A DNA stretch of 43,602 nucleotides from Thermococcus sp. Its GTDB lineage: Archaea; Methanobacteriota_B; Thermococci; Thermococcales; Thermococcaceae. The notes under the pieces were generated by a model. The model ran no database searches. It was not told where the DNA came from and worked only from the letters and a program-made list of their open reading frames with translations. Position numbers and translations under genes: made by a program. The DNA is taken from NCBI RefSeq assembly GCF_015523185.1, contig NZ_WAKV01000076.1, positions 1 to 43,602 on the forward strand, read 5' to 3'. Of the stretch, positions 26,417 to 33,137 are shown one piece after another (position 1 is the stretch's first letter; each line of letters opens with the position of its first letter).

Positions 26417-27106
26417 ATGAACGTTGAGGAGATGAAAAAGGCAGTCGCCAAGGAAGCCCTTAGGCTTATTGAGGACGAGATGGTCGTTGGCCTCGGAACT
26501 GGTTCGACTACCGCATACTTCATCAGATACCTGGGAAAGCTCATAATGGAAGGGGAACTTGAGGATGTTTACGGCGTTCCCACATCGTATCAGGCAAGGC
26601 TTCTTGCCCTTGAATCCGGTGTCCCGGTGGTAGGCCTCGACGAAGTTGACGCGATAGACATAGCCGTTGACGGTGCCGATGAAGTTGACCCCCACATGAA
26701 CCTCATCAAGGGGCGCGGTGGTGCCCTGACAATGGAGAAAATCATCGAATACCGGGCGGGAATGTTCGTTGTCCTTGTTGACGAGAGCAAGCTCGTTGAG
26801 TGGCTCGGGCAAAAAATGCCGGTTCCAATTGAGGTCATTCCTTCCGCCTGGAGGGCCATAGCGGAGGAGATAGAGGTCTTTAATGCTACTGCTGAGCTTA
26901 GAATGGCGGAGAAGAAGGACGGGCCGGTAGTTACGGACAACGGCAACTTCATACTTGACGCGAGGTTCCACCGCATTGATGACCCCCTCGACCTTGAGAT
27001 AGAGCTCAACAACATTCCAGGAGTCGTGGAGAACGGTATCTTCGCTGACATAGCGGACCTCGTTCTGGTCGGCACAAAGGAAGGGGTTAGGAGAATGGAG
27101 CGCTGA
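26417..27106 (+). CDS. rpiA: Ribose-5-phosphate isomerase A
   Basis: A 229-residue enzyme that interconverts ribose 5-phosphate and ribulose 5-phosphate, supplying ribose for nucleotides. Conserved parts are VGLGTGSTTAYFI (residues 24-36, phosphate binding), the acidic loop VDGADEVDPHMNLIKG (D85, D88, E89, K98), and TMEKI (E107). The ATG at 26417 follows GGGGTGAT; the in-frame ATG at 26384 lies inside the upstream gene. It is the last chromosomal gene before the tRNA-Leu/provirus junction. Length is normal. Confidence 0.96.
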   Translation: MNVEEMKKAVAKEALRLIEDEMVVGLGTGSTTAYFIRYLGKLIMEGELEDVYGVPTSYQARLLALESGVPVVGLDEVDAIDIAVDGADEVDPHMNLIKGRGGALTMEKIIEYRAGMFVVLVDESKLVEWLGQKMPVPIEVIPSAWRAIAEEIEVFNATAELRMAEKKDGPVVTDNGNFILDARFHRIDDPLDLEIELNNIPGVVENGIFADIADLVLVGTKEGVRRMER

Positions 27107-27116
27107 GGAAGCAAGG

Positions 27117-27124
27117 TTTATAAA
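27117..27124 (+). promoter_or_regulatory. tRNA-Leu promoter (TATA box)
   Basis: TTTATAAA lies 30 bases upstream of the first tRNA base, ideal for a tRNA start near 27148. Since the tRNA is now cut, this host promoter reads straight into the viral integrase. Confidence 0.8.
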
Positions 27125-27153
27125 CATTAAATCCTCTCCAATCCTTCGAGGGT

Positions 27154-27195
27154 GCGGGGGTTGCCGAGCCTGGTCAAAGGCGGTGGACTCAAGAT
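27154..27195 (+). tRNA. tRNA-Leu(CAA), 5' part only; left attachment site of the provirus
   Basis: The bases from GCGGGGG to CTCAAGAT are the acceptor strand, D arm and anticodon loop of a leucine tRNA, with anticodon CAA at 27190-27192. The next bases cannot pair with the anticodon stem GTGGA and no variable arm, T arm or acceptor 3' strand follows, so the gene is broken here. The integrase frame runs open through this stretch (AGVAEPGQRRWTQD), which means the viral attachment site lies inside the int gene. The 3' part of the tRNA should lie at the far end of the element, outside the window. Confidence 0.85.
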
Positions 27196-28242
27196 ACTCT
27201 TCTTTCCCCCAATAAAGGCCTCTCCAGTCAGGATGACAACAAAGAAGAGCCGAGCACCGATAACGTTTTTACAGGAAAGGCTTTGATAGACTCAACGGCC
27301 AAAATCCATTATGGTCGTGACAGGCAGAAATACGCAGAATGGGTGAAGAGGCGCACGCCGAGCATGGCCAAGAAATACATCCCCCTGCTGGACAAGTACC
27401 TCTGGGGAAAGAAGGCCAACACTCCCGAGGAGCTAAGGAGGATTGTTGAGTCAATCCCGCCGACAAAGAGAGGCAACCCCAACCGCCACGCCTACCTCGC
27501 GATACGGAGTTACATCAACTTCTTGGTTGATACTGGAAGAATCAGAAAGAGCGAGGCCATTGACTTCAAGGCTGTCATCCCGAACATCAAGACCAACGCG
27601 AGAGCCGAGTCAGCCAAGGTGATAACCCCCGAGGACATTAGGGAGATGTTCAAGCAGTTAAAGGGTAAGAACGAGACGATTCTAAGAGCTCGCAGGCTCT
27701 ACCTCAAGCTTCTCGCCTTCACCGGTCTCCGTGGCGATGAAGTTAGAGAACTGCTGAACCAGTTTGATCCGAGGGTTGTAGATGAAACCTTCAAGGCCTT
27801 TGGCCTGCCAGAGGAGTGGCGGGAGAAGATAGCGGTTTACGATATGGAAAGAGTCAAACTGCCGACCAGGAAGCATGGGACAAAGAGGGGATACGTGGCT
27901 ATGTTTCCGGTGGAGTTGCTTCCGGAGCTGGAGTGGTTTAGAACCACGGGGTATAAGCTGACGGCTGATAACTCCGATAAACACAAGCTTTTCAGGGATT
28001 ACAAGAAGGTGAAGGATCTTGCCTTGCTGAGGAAGTTCTGGCAGAACTTTATGAACGATAACGTGATGACGACTGTTCCAAACCCGCCGGCCGATGCGTT
28101 CCACCTGATCGAGTTCCTCCAGGGACGCGCTCCGAAGAACGTTGGTGGCAGGAACTACCGCTGGAACGTGAAGAATGCGGTGAGGATCTATTATTACATG
28201 GTAGACAAGCTGAAAGAAGAGCTTGGAATTTTAGAGCTCTGA
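27196..28242 (+). CDS. int: SSV-type tyrosine integrase, C-terminal (major) part
   Basis: This frame continues without a stop from the tRNA-Leu junction, so the part shown is int cut by integration at its attachment site. A TTG at 27283 (preceded by AGGAAAGG) could start a 319-residue protein. Counted from it, residues 10-90 form the SAM-like core-binding domain and 110-319 the catalytic domain: R150 in TGLRGDE, K near 201 (TKRGY), R250 in LLRKFW, R282 in LQGRAP, and the tyrosine nucleophile within IYYY (303-305). All catalytic parts are present, so the fragment may be active. Transcription can come from the captured tRNA promoter. Confidence 0.88.
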   Translation, partial: TLLSPNKGLSSQDDNKEEPSTDNVFTGKALIDSTAKIHYGRDRQKYAEWVKRRTPSMAKKYIPLLDKYLWGKKANTPEELRRIVESIPPTKRGNPNRHAYLAIRSYINFLVDTGRIRKSEAIDFKAVIPNIKTNARAESAKVITPEDIREMFKQLKGKNETILRARRLYLKLLAFTGLRGDEVRELLNQFDPRVVDETFKAFGLPEEWREKIAVYDMERVKLPTRKHGTKRGYVAMFPVELLPELEWFRTTGYKLTADNSDKHKLFRDYKKVKDLALLRKFWQNFMNDNVMTTVPNPPADAFHLIEFLQGRAPKNVGGRNYRWNVKNAVRIYYYMVDKLKEELGILEL

Positions 28243-28276
28243 AAGGCATGTTCGTCCAGCATGAGAACCACCTCCC

Positions 28277-28290
28277 CAAGGAAAAAAGAA
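28277..28290 (-). terminator. Oligo-T terminator of the structural operon
   Basis: On the minus strand the last structural gene is followed within ten bases by a pyrimidine run, CCTCTTCTTTTTTCC. It lies in the short space between convergent int and the structural operon. Confidence 0.5.
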
Positions 28291-28295
28291 GAGGT

Positions 28296-29168
28296 TTAGA
28301 ACTTGTTAAAAATGTAAACTGCATCAATCCATAAATACGATGCATGACATGCACCATTGGAGATGTATATCTTAACCCAGTCTGCCGAATTTAGACTAAT
28401 TATTGCTTTGTTCCAACTGCTGGGTGGGGTGTAATCCGCATTGGGTAAGTGTTGAGAGTTCTCCCACACTTCGAATCTGTGAGAACCATCGCCAGACGAT
28501 TTGGTTACTACTAAAAGGATCTTATCCGTGATGTTAGAGTTATCAGACTTGTCCTTAAAGTACATTGAAATATTACCGCTTCCACTGCATGTAGATGACT
28601 TATAGTATTCAATCGAGTTTTGGTGTAGAACGCCTTCGTCTAAGGATACATATACATAGCCACTACGAGATGTTGATAGGTTCACTCTTCCTAGATCAAA
28701 GTCAAAACCCCACAAGTTTGATATTGTAGTCTTATCCCTGTCTAACTTATCAAAAAGCACGACATCTTCCGGGTAATCAGCACTTCCCCACGTTCCATCG
28801 CTTTGTTGTATGAACACATAGGCCGTGACGTTCACTGTATCCTCTGATACCTGTCCAGTAAAATCAGAGTTTTTATAATAAGTTATCTTCAGCTGTAGCG
28901 AGTCTTTGGTAGTTTCAGTTGGAATATTTGAGGTTACCAAAGTGAGGGTTTCTAAGACGTTAGCTCCAGCGTTCAGTGTTCCGCTCTTTTCCGTCGTCCC
29001 ATCATCAAAAGTCCATCCAAGACTCCCCTGATTGGCAATCGTAATCTTGTAATAAAGTGTTGCGTTCCATATGCTCGCTATGTTCAGTTTCACCCCGGCT
29101 GAAAGCTGAGTTAAGTTGTTTTCAGCGTTGAACTTAGCCGTCCCAGTAATCACATTATACGTGACCAT
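28296..29168 (-). CDS. Beta-rich virion-associated protein, possible spike or adhesin
   Basis: A 290-residue protein without signal peptide, last gene of the late operon. The first 120 residues look like an immunoglobulin-like/beta-sandwich domain (alternating strands in KITIANQGSLGWTFDDGT and LQLKITYYKN), the rest like a carbohydrate-binding or lectin-like domain ending in WIDAVYIFNKF. It has many N-x-S/T sites. Base and codon use are clearly more AT-rich than in neighbouring late genes, suggesting separate acquisition. GGAGGTGAGC precedes the ATG. A receptor-binding role is inferred from position and fold type only. Confidence 0.65.
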   Translation of the reverse strand: MVTYNVITGTAKFNAENNLTQLSAGVKLNIASIWNATLYYKITIANQGSLGWTFDDGTTEKSGTLNAGANVLETLTLVTSNIPTETTKDSLQLKITYYKNSDFTGQVSEDTVNVTAYVFIQQSDGTWGSADYPEDVVLFDKLDRDKTTISNLWGFDFDLGRVNLSTSRSGYVYVSLDEGVLHQNSIEYYKSSTCSGSGNISMYFKDKSDNSNITDKILLVVTKSSGDGSHRFEVWENSQHLPNADYTPPSSWNKAIISLNSADWVKIYISNGACHASYLWIDAVYIFNKF

Positions 29169-29169
29169 G

Positions 29170-29412
29170 TTAGCTCACCTCCAAAGCCAATCCAAAAGTG
29201 TTAACATGCGGGAAACTCCTAATGGCGTTTCCATTAACACTAAAGGCGACTGCATGTGGGAAACTCCGAACAGTTTTACCATCTGTTTTGAATGCGAGCG
29301 TATGAGGGTAAGACATCACTGCTTTACCCATTATGCTTCCTGAACTTATTCCCCCAATTTCAGCGACTTTGGGAAGAACTACTCCACCACCAACGCCTTT
29401 AATCAACAGCAT
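29170..29412 (-). CDS. Small repeat protein of the late operon
   Basis: An 80-residue protein. Its N-terminal part is glycine- and hydrophobic-rich (KGVGGGVVLPKVAEIGG). The last 47 residues are three consecutive 16-residue repeats with the pattern S-[Y/F]-P-H-x-x-A-F-x-x-x-G-x-x-[V/I]-R, starting at residues 34, 50 and 66. GGGGAGGTGAG precedes the ATG. It lies between two beta-rich proteins of the late operon, so a fibre, spike or capsid accessory role is plausible. No family recognised. Confidence 0.6.
   Translation of the reverse strand: MLLIKGVGGGVVLPKVAEIGGISSGSIMGKAVMSYPHTLAFKTDGKTVRSFPHAVAFSVNGNAIRSFPHVNTFGLALEVS
29173..29313 (-). repeat. Three 48-bp coding repeats
   Basis: The segment encodes three 16-residue repeats (S-[Y/F]-P-H core) in tandem. 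The DNA copies share phrases such as TGGGAAACTCC and ATGCGGGAAACTCC on the plus strand, 48 bp apart, as expected of recent internal duplication. Confidence 0.6.
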
Positions 29413-29416
29413 ACTC

Positions 29417-29767
29417 TCACCTCCCCGGAATGTAGCTCACGTTCACGATGACGCTGTCGCTGATTGAAGTCAACGAGCCTCCAGGCTCGACCTCGATGAT
29501 AACCTCTCTCAACGGGTTCGCTGGGATTGGCTGGATGAAGATTTGGCCGTTCAGTCCCTTGTAGAACTTCGCGCTCCAGAACGGTTTAGGGTCTTCTTTC
29601 CTCCTTACCTTGACGATCACGTAATCGTCGTTTCCGTGGCTGACACTTATTGCGGTTATGTAGCTCAGCGTTCCAAAATCCACTTCATGACTCCTCTCGC
29701 CGTCGGCCAGCTCGACGACGGCATTATCAGCCGGCTCGAAGTAGGCATTCACGTTCATCTCGCTCAT
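29417..29767 (-). CDS. Beta-rich late protein
   Basis: A 116-residue soluble protein with a nearly all-beta pattern (YITAISVSHGNDDYVIVKV, REVIIEVEPGGSL, SVIVNVSYIPGR). The size and pattern suggest a single beta-sandwich or jelly roll, perhaps a minor capsid or vertex protein. It follows an AGAGGTGATAG ribosome site and lies in the late operon, five bases upstream of the repeat protein. No family recognised. Confidence 0.6.
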   Translation of the reverse strand: MSEMNVNAYFEPADNAVVELADGERSHEVDFGTLSYITAISVSHGNDDYVIVKVRRKEDPKPFWSAKFYKGLNGQIFIQPIPANPLREVIIEVEPGGSLTSISDSVIVNVSYIPGR

Positions 29768-29771
29768 ACTA

Positions 29772-29993
29772 TCACCTCTTTCGTCTCCCCAACCAGGTTG
29801 CGAGCTTAATCACGAAGACGATGCCGAGAAGGGGAAGGAGTGCTTTCCACCAGTCGGCCTTCTTTGTCTGTTCCCTCTTCCCCTTCTCGGTTTGTTCCCG
29901 CTCCTTTTTCGGAAGTGTGATTCCAGCCTTTCCGCCGGCCGATGCAGGCACGGCTGTCGGCATGGTGAAGTCAATGAGGTTCACGCCATTCAT
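29772..29993 (-). CDS. Small one-helix membrane protein of the late operon
   Basis: A 73-residue protein. Residues 28-48 are strongly charged (KKEREQTEKGKREQTKK), followed by one membrane helix (about 50-67, WKALLPLLGIVFVIKLATWL) and a basic end GRRKR. The N-terminal ATG overlaps the stop of the gene before by four bases. It shares its C-terminal anchor plan with several other late proteins, suggesting a virion membrane component. Confidence 0.65.
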   Translation of the reverse strand: MNGVNLIDFTMPTAVPASAGGKAGITLPKKEREQTEKGKREQTKKADWWKALLPLLGIVFVIKLATWLGRRKR

Positions 29994-30262
29994 TTCTTCA
30001 TCCTCCTCAGTCTCTTCTCATACTCTCTCACTATCGCGTACGCCTTCCTCTTCTTTCCGGCCAGCTTCTCGCTCCTCTTGATGACAGTTGTTCTGAGGAA
30101 GACTAAGCGCCTCATCGCAGTACTGTAGGGAATTCTTCCCCGTTTGAAATCCGCGAGAATGGCCTTGCAGATGTCCCGGACTTCCCTAAGGTTGTCAAGA
30201 CCCTTCTTTCCTGTGTCCTTAACGCGCTTTCCGAGGTAAATGTTTCTGTTCTTTCTGCTCAT
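29990..30262 (-). CDS. Small highly basic helical protein
   Basis: A 90-residue protein rich in Arg and Lys with no membrane segment, mostly helical (LREVRDICKAILADFKRGRIP, then REYEKRLRRMKK). The strong charge suggests binding to nucleic acid, perhaps the packaged genome. GGAGGCGAGAG precedes the ATG at 30262, which overlaps the stop of the preceding gene. No family recognised. Confidence 0.65.
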   Translation of the reverse strand: MSRKNRNIYLGKRVKDTGKKGLDNLREVRDICKAILADFKRGRIPYSTAMRRLVFLRTTVIKRSEKLAGKKRKAYAIVREYEKRLRRMKK

Positions 30263-30465
30263 GCTCTCGCCTCCTTTGAGAGACTCCCTTCAATCCGGCT
30301 CAGGCGCTTCTCATGGTTGAAGAGACGCTCTTCCAGGTCGTCAATGCGCGCGATGATATCTTTCAAGACTCTCTCATTTGCCTTGGCAGTTATTGACGCC
30401 GTGGTGACCGCCGTGACAATGGGGGTTATTATCATGAACAGTAGGTTGATGTCCTCTGGAGTCAT
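30259..30465 (-). CDS. Membrane protein with C-terminal coiled coil
   Basis: A 68-residue protein starting at the ATG at 30465 (MTPEDINLLF). It has one helix in the membrane (residues 7-28) and then a heptad-like coiled coil (VLKDIIARIDDLEERLFNHEKRLSRIEGSL). The start overlaps the stop of the 34-residue gene upstream; a longer in-frame reading to 30516 overlaps that gene and is rejected. Topology resembles phage holins or spike-linked membrane proteins, but no match is claimed. Confidence 0.65.
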   Translation of the reverse strand: MTPEDINLLFMIITPIVTAVTTASITAKANERVLKDIIARIDDLEERLFNHEKRLSRIEGSLSKEARA

Positions 30466-30566
30466 ACCCTCAGCCTCCTCCTGAACTTCTCCTGGTAAAT
30501 CATGAAGGCTATCCATAAAATGAAGAGAATGAAAGCATCAATGATGGCCTCTGTATCTAGCTTCAT
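30462..30566 (-). CDS. 34-residue one-helix membrane protein
   Basis: A short gene starting MKLDTEAIIDAFILFILWIA with a basic end EKFRRRLRV. AGGAAGTGA precedes the ATG and the stop overlaps the start of the next late gene, so it is translationally coupled. Single-helix proteins of this size with a positive C-terminus are typical of internal-membrane viruses. Confidence 0.65.
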   Translation of the reverse strand: MKLDTEAIIDAFILFILWIAFMIYQEKFRRRLRV

Positions 30567-30571
30567 GTTTT

Positions 30572-31324
30572 TCACTTCCTTAAAAGTGAGTAGAGGATTG
30601 CAATTCCCAAAACTGCCAAGATACCTTTTTTCAAGTTTGTTTCGTGAGTTTTGTTTTCTTGAGGTAAAATCCCATTAGCAATTACTGAACCCTGTTGTGA
30701 GATAAACTGAGGGTGGGGAATGATATGAGTGGGATTATATCTTCTAAGGACGATGGATTTATTGGTTTCTATAGATTCATGTTCTGCTGGTTTACTCGGC
30801 TGGCTTTTAAGTTGATGCTGTTGCTTTTGAGGAGGAGATATTTCTTTGTTAGCTCTCCCACAGTGGTTCTTTTCCCATGCTTCGTATAAACTAAGGATGT
30901 CATCCTGGAATCTTATTAGCTTACAGGGAATAGCCACAAGATACCATCCTTCGTATCCTGGGTAGGTTAAGTGAACTGTCTCAATGTGAACTCCTTTTTG
31001 CCACGCTTCAAGTATCACAACTGGAAGCAGAGAAGGTGGTTGAGTGTTAAATCTCACCCAACCATGAATTGGTATCCTGCTGATGACTACCTTTTTATCA
31101 AGTATTTTGTACCAACCAATTAAATACGCTTTGCCTACGTCCATACCTACGTTTATTGTAAGGAACTTTGTAACGTCTAAACTCCAGTCAAATGAATCGG
31201 GGTCGAAGTATTCCCACTTACACTTTACCCTATCAAACCTGCGTGGAACTTTCACAACGTTCTTTTTCAGTTTTTTCTTTATTGCCTCTAGTAGCAATAA
31301 CTCAAGTTTGGGGTCTCTAGCCAT
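30572..31324 (-). CDS. Late protein with C-terminal membrane anchor
   Basis: A 250-residue protein. The first 150 residues form a soluble domain (with GWYKILDKKVVISRIPIHGW and AWQKGVHIETVHLTYPG) with a Cys near each side; residues 150-225 are a low-complexity linker rich in Q, S, K and P; one helix (about 230-246, GILAVLGIAILYSLL) anchors it. GAGGTGATTACAT precedes the ATG. The DNA is AT-richer than the neighbouring late genes. No family recognised. Confidence 0.65.
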   Translation of the reverse strand: MARDPKLELLLLEAIKKKLKKNVVKVPRRFDRVKCKWEYFDPDSFDWSLDVTKFLTINVGMDVGKAYLIGWYKILDKKVVISRIPIHGWVRFNTQPPSLLPVVILEAWQKGVHIETVHLTYPGYEGWYLVAIPCKLIRFQDDILSLYEAWEKNHCGRANKEISPPQKQQHQLKSQPSKPAEHESIETNKSIVLRRYNPTHIIPHPQFISQQGSVIANGILPQENKTHETNLKKGILAVLGIAILYSLLRK

Positions 31325-31330
31325 ATGTAA

Positions 31331-32308
31331 TCACCTCACAAAGATATCTCTCTTCCAGATAGGTTGAATAGAGATATCTCTATTCCAGATAGGTTTAGGC
31401 ATCGGCAAAACTCTTCTAGTTTTAATATCAAAATACTCTCCATTCTCTACTGGTAATAATCCCCTTGCAGCTGAGGAACCTCCAATTACGGGAGTGTATT
31501 CGATGCTGATTCCTCCTGGAGTCTTCGGATAAACCTTCTTTATTAACTCCTCAGATTTCTTGAGGGGTAGCTGGTAAGACTTTAACCAAGAAGGTCCTGA
31601 ATTGTAGGCATCAAAAACAGGCGTTGCCTTGTCGGGATTCTGCTTTTTCCATTCTTCTTTCTTCCTTTCGAGCTCCATACCATACTTGACAATCTGGTCG
31701 AGACTCATCTGGCTCGGGTCCTTACCTTCTGCTTTCAAAGCCGCTTTAACCCCCTCAAGCCAGGCGTTGAACTGCGCGTAAGTCGAGAAACCATACTTTC
31801 TCGCAAGACAGTCCTCCCTCGTAAGGACCTCTCCACTAGCGTACTGACATTTGACCATGTTGTTCACTACCGTCTCGGTGTAGGTCCCGCCGTGGAAGAC
31901 TTTAGTCTCTCCCGGCATGATGTCCTGGCCATGCTTTCTCAAAATCCCCTGTTTGATTTTTGAGGTGTCCACACCGGTTCCGGGACCCCACTGAGCTCCA
32001 CCGTAGTGGAGGTCAGTCATGGCCTTGTTGTACTCTGGAGTGTTCTGCTTGCCGGTCAGGGTTCCTTCCACTATCGTTTCAATGTCCTTAGCAGTTTTCT
32101 TGAACTTCTCTGGAGCATCAGAAGGGTTGAGGTCATTGAGCATATTTTGAAGGTCCTCTTTTGCCTCGCTTAGCTTCTTCTCAAGGTCACCCCCTAGGTC
32201 CTTGAAGAGACCGAAGAGTTTGTAGAGCACGTAAATTATCGCGAGAAATCCTGCCAGATACATCAGGAGCTCCAGTAGTCCCGTATAGTCCTTGGAAATA
32301 GCATTCAT
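31331..32308 (-). CDS. Large late protein with N-terminal membrane anchor
   Basis: A 325-residue protein with one N-terminal membrane helix (about residues 10-32), a coiled-coil stretch (DLEKKLSEAKEDLQNML), and a long soluble part with a pair of cysteines (KCQYASG and REDCLARKYG). The C-terminus repeats the decapeptide pattern PIW-[N/K]-RDI-[S/F] twice. The ATG at 32308 follows AGGAGGCGGTGAG and lies just after the stop of the previous gene; a GTG at 32314 is possible. A penetration or tail-tube type role could be imagined, but no family is recognised. Confidence 0.65.
   Translation of the reverse strand: MNAISKDYTGLLELLMYLAGFLAIIYVLYKLFGLFKDLGGDLEKKLSEAKEDLQNMLNDLNPSDAPEKFKKTAKDIETIVEGTLTGKQNTPEYNKAMTDLHYGGAQWGPGTGVDTSKIKQGILRKHGQDIMPGETKVFHGGTYTETVVNNMVKCQYASGEVLTREDCLARKYGFSTYAQFNAWLEGVKAALKAEGKDPSQMSLDQIVKYGMELERKKEEWKKQNPDKATPVFDAYNSGPSWLKSYQLPLKKSEELIKKVYPKTPGGISIEYTPVIGGSSAARGLLPVENGEYFDIKTRRVLPMPKPIWNRDISIQPIWKRDIFVR
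31342..31395 (-). repeat. 24-bp direct repeat, period 30 bp, in coding sequence
   Basis: The plus-strand phrase AGATATCTCT(C/A)TTCC-AGATAGGTT occurs at 31342-31365 and 31372-31395 with one difference. It encodes the two PIW-x-RDI copies at the end of the protein. Confidence 0.7.
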
Positions 32309-32310
32309 TC

Positions 32311-32979
32311 TCACCGCCTCCTTACGAAGTAAAGAACCGCCAAGGCCGCGATAGCGAGGCCGACCTTCTTGAGGTCAATCTTCTTCGGTTTCTGCTCTCG
32401 GACGCTGGTAACGTGGACGGTGTGAGGCTCAGCGTTGGTTGGAACTCTCGTCGCCACAATGGTCGGCTTTGGTTCAGGCTTTGGAACGCTCTTAATTCCA
32501 GTATTCCGCTCAAGCTTTTCAAGGACAGGTTTAGGAGTGGGTGGCGTGGTTGATGTCTTCTTCCCAGTGTTTTTTTCAACTCTAACTTTGATGATTTGGT
32601 TGTACTCGGATAGGTGGGATACTCTGCTCTGAACTCTTTTTTCGACTTCTTCATAATGCTTCTGATAAATGCTCCCGAAATACGCCAAATCCCTCCTTGC
32701 CGAGCGAAGTGACTCGCCTGCTCTTGCAATCATTAGCTCATTGTACAGCATACAAAGCGCCTTGTTTGTCACTGGATCCTTCTTCCAGAAGAAGCTCTCA
32801 GGATTACACCCGGACATAGCCATGTCCCAGCCAATGCTCCTAAAATAGCGGTCAACTTTCATAAGGTCTTCATGACTCCACTGTTTAGGGTCTGCGGGAA
32901 CGCCAAGCTTTCTCTTAATCTCCTCTTTTTTCTTCAAGGCTTCTAAATCACTCTGCTTATAAATTCGAGTCACGACCAA
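32311..32979 (-). CDS. Late protein with C-terminal membrane anchor and K/R-N-T-G motifs
   Basis: A 222-residue protein. The N-terminal half is helical and soluble; residues 140-200 form a Pro/Thr/Lys-rich linker with VEKNTGKK and LEKLERNTGIKS; the last 20 residues form one helix (VGLAIAALAVLYFV) and RRR. I take the TTG at 32979, four bases after GGGGTGAT; a TTG at 33018 lacks a ribosome site. The C-terminal anchor plan and the RNTG motif recur in other virion-like proteins of this element. Confidence 0.6.
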   Translation of the reverse strand: MVVTRIYKQSDLEALKKKEEIKRKLGVPADPKQWSHEDLMKVDRYFRSIGWDMAMSGCNPESFFWKKDPVTNKALCMLYNELMIARAGESLRSARRDLAYFGSIYQKHYEEVEKRVQSRVSHLSEYNQIIKVRVEKNTGKKTSTTPPTPKPVLEKLERNTGIKSVPKPEPKPTIVATRVPTNAEPHTVHVTSVREQKPKKIDLKKVGLAIAALAVLYFVRRR

Positions 32980-33046
32980 TTTAATCACCCCGAGAACTGA
33001 TTTAAGCCTCTGATTCAAGCCAGCTGATTAAAAAAGAAAGAGAAGT

Positions 33047-33127
33047 TCACCTTCTCCTGCGAGTCCTTTTTCTGCGAGTCCTTCTGGAACAGCGACTCCT
33101 GCGGTGGGTTCTTTTCTTCCTCGCCAT
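33047..33127 (-). CDS. 26-residue arginine-rich, protamine-like peptide
   Basis: A tiny gene directly after the capsid gene (10 bases after its stop), with a strong GAGGTGGTGGG ribosome site. The product begins MARKKRTHRRSRCSRRTRR and continues basic to the end: 14 Arg, 3 Lys and one His in 26 residues, one Cys and no acidic residue. It resembles protamines and the adenovirus mu core peptide in composition and size. A role in condensing the packaged genome is inferred. It is too short for common gene finders. Confidence 0.7.
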   Translation of the reverse strand: MARKKRTHRRSRCSRRTRRKRTRRRR

Positions 33128-33137
33128 ACCCACCACC

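Noticed and set aside
27154-27282. tRNA-Leu with a long intron rather than a broken tRNA
   Set aside because: No bulge-helix-bulge or second exon follows in the next kilobase, and the following sequence is an open integrase frame.
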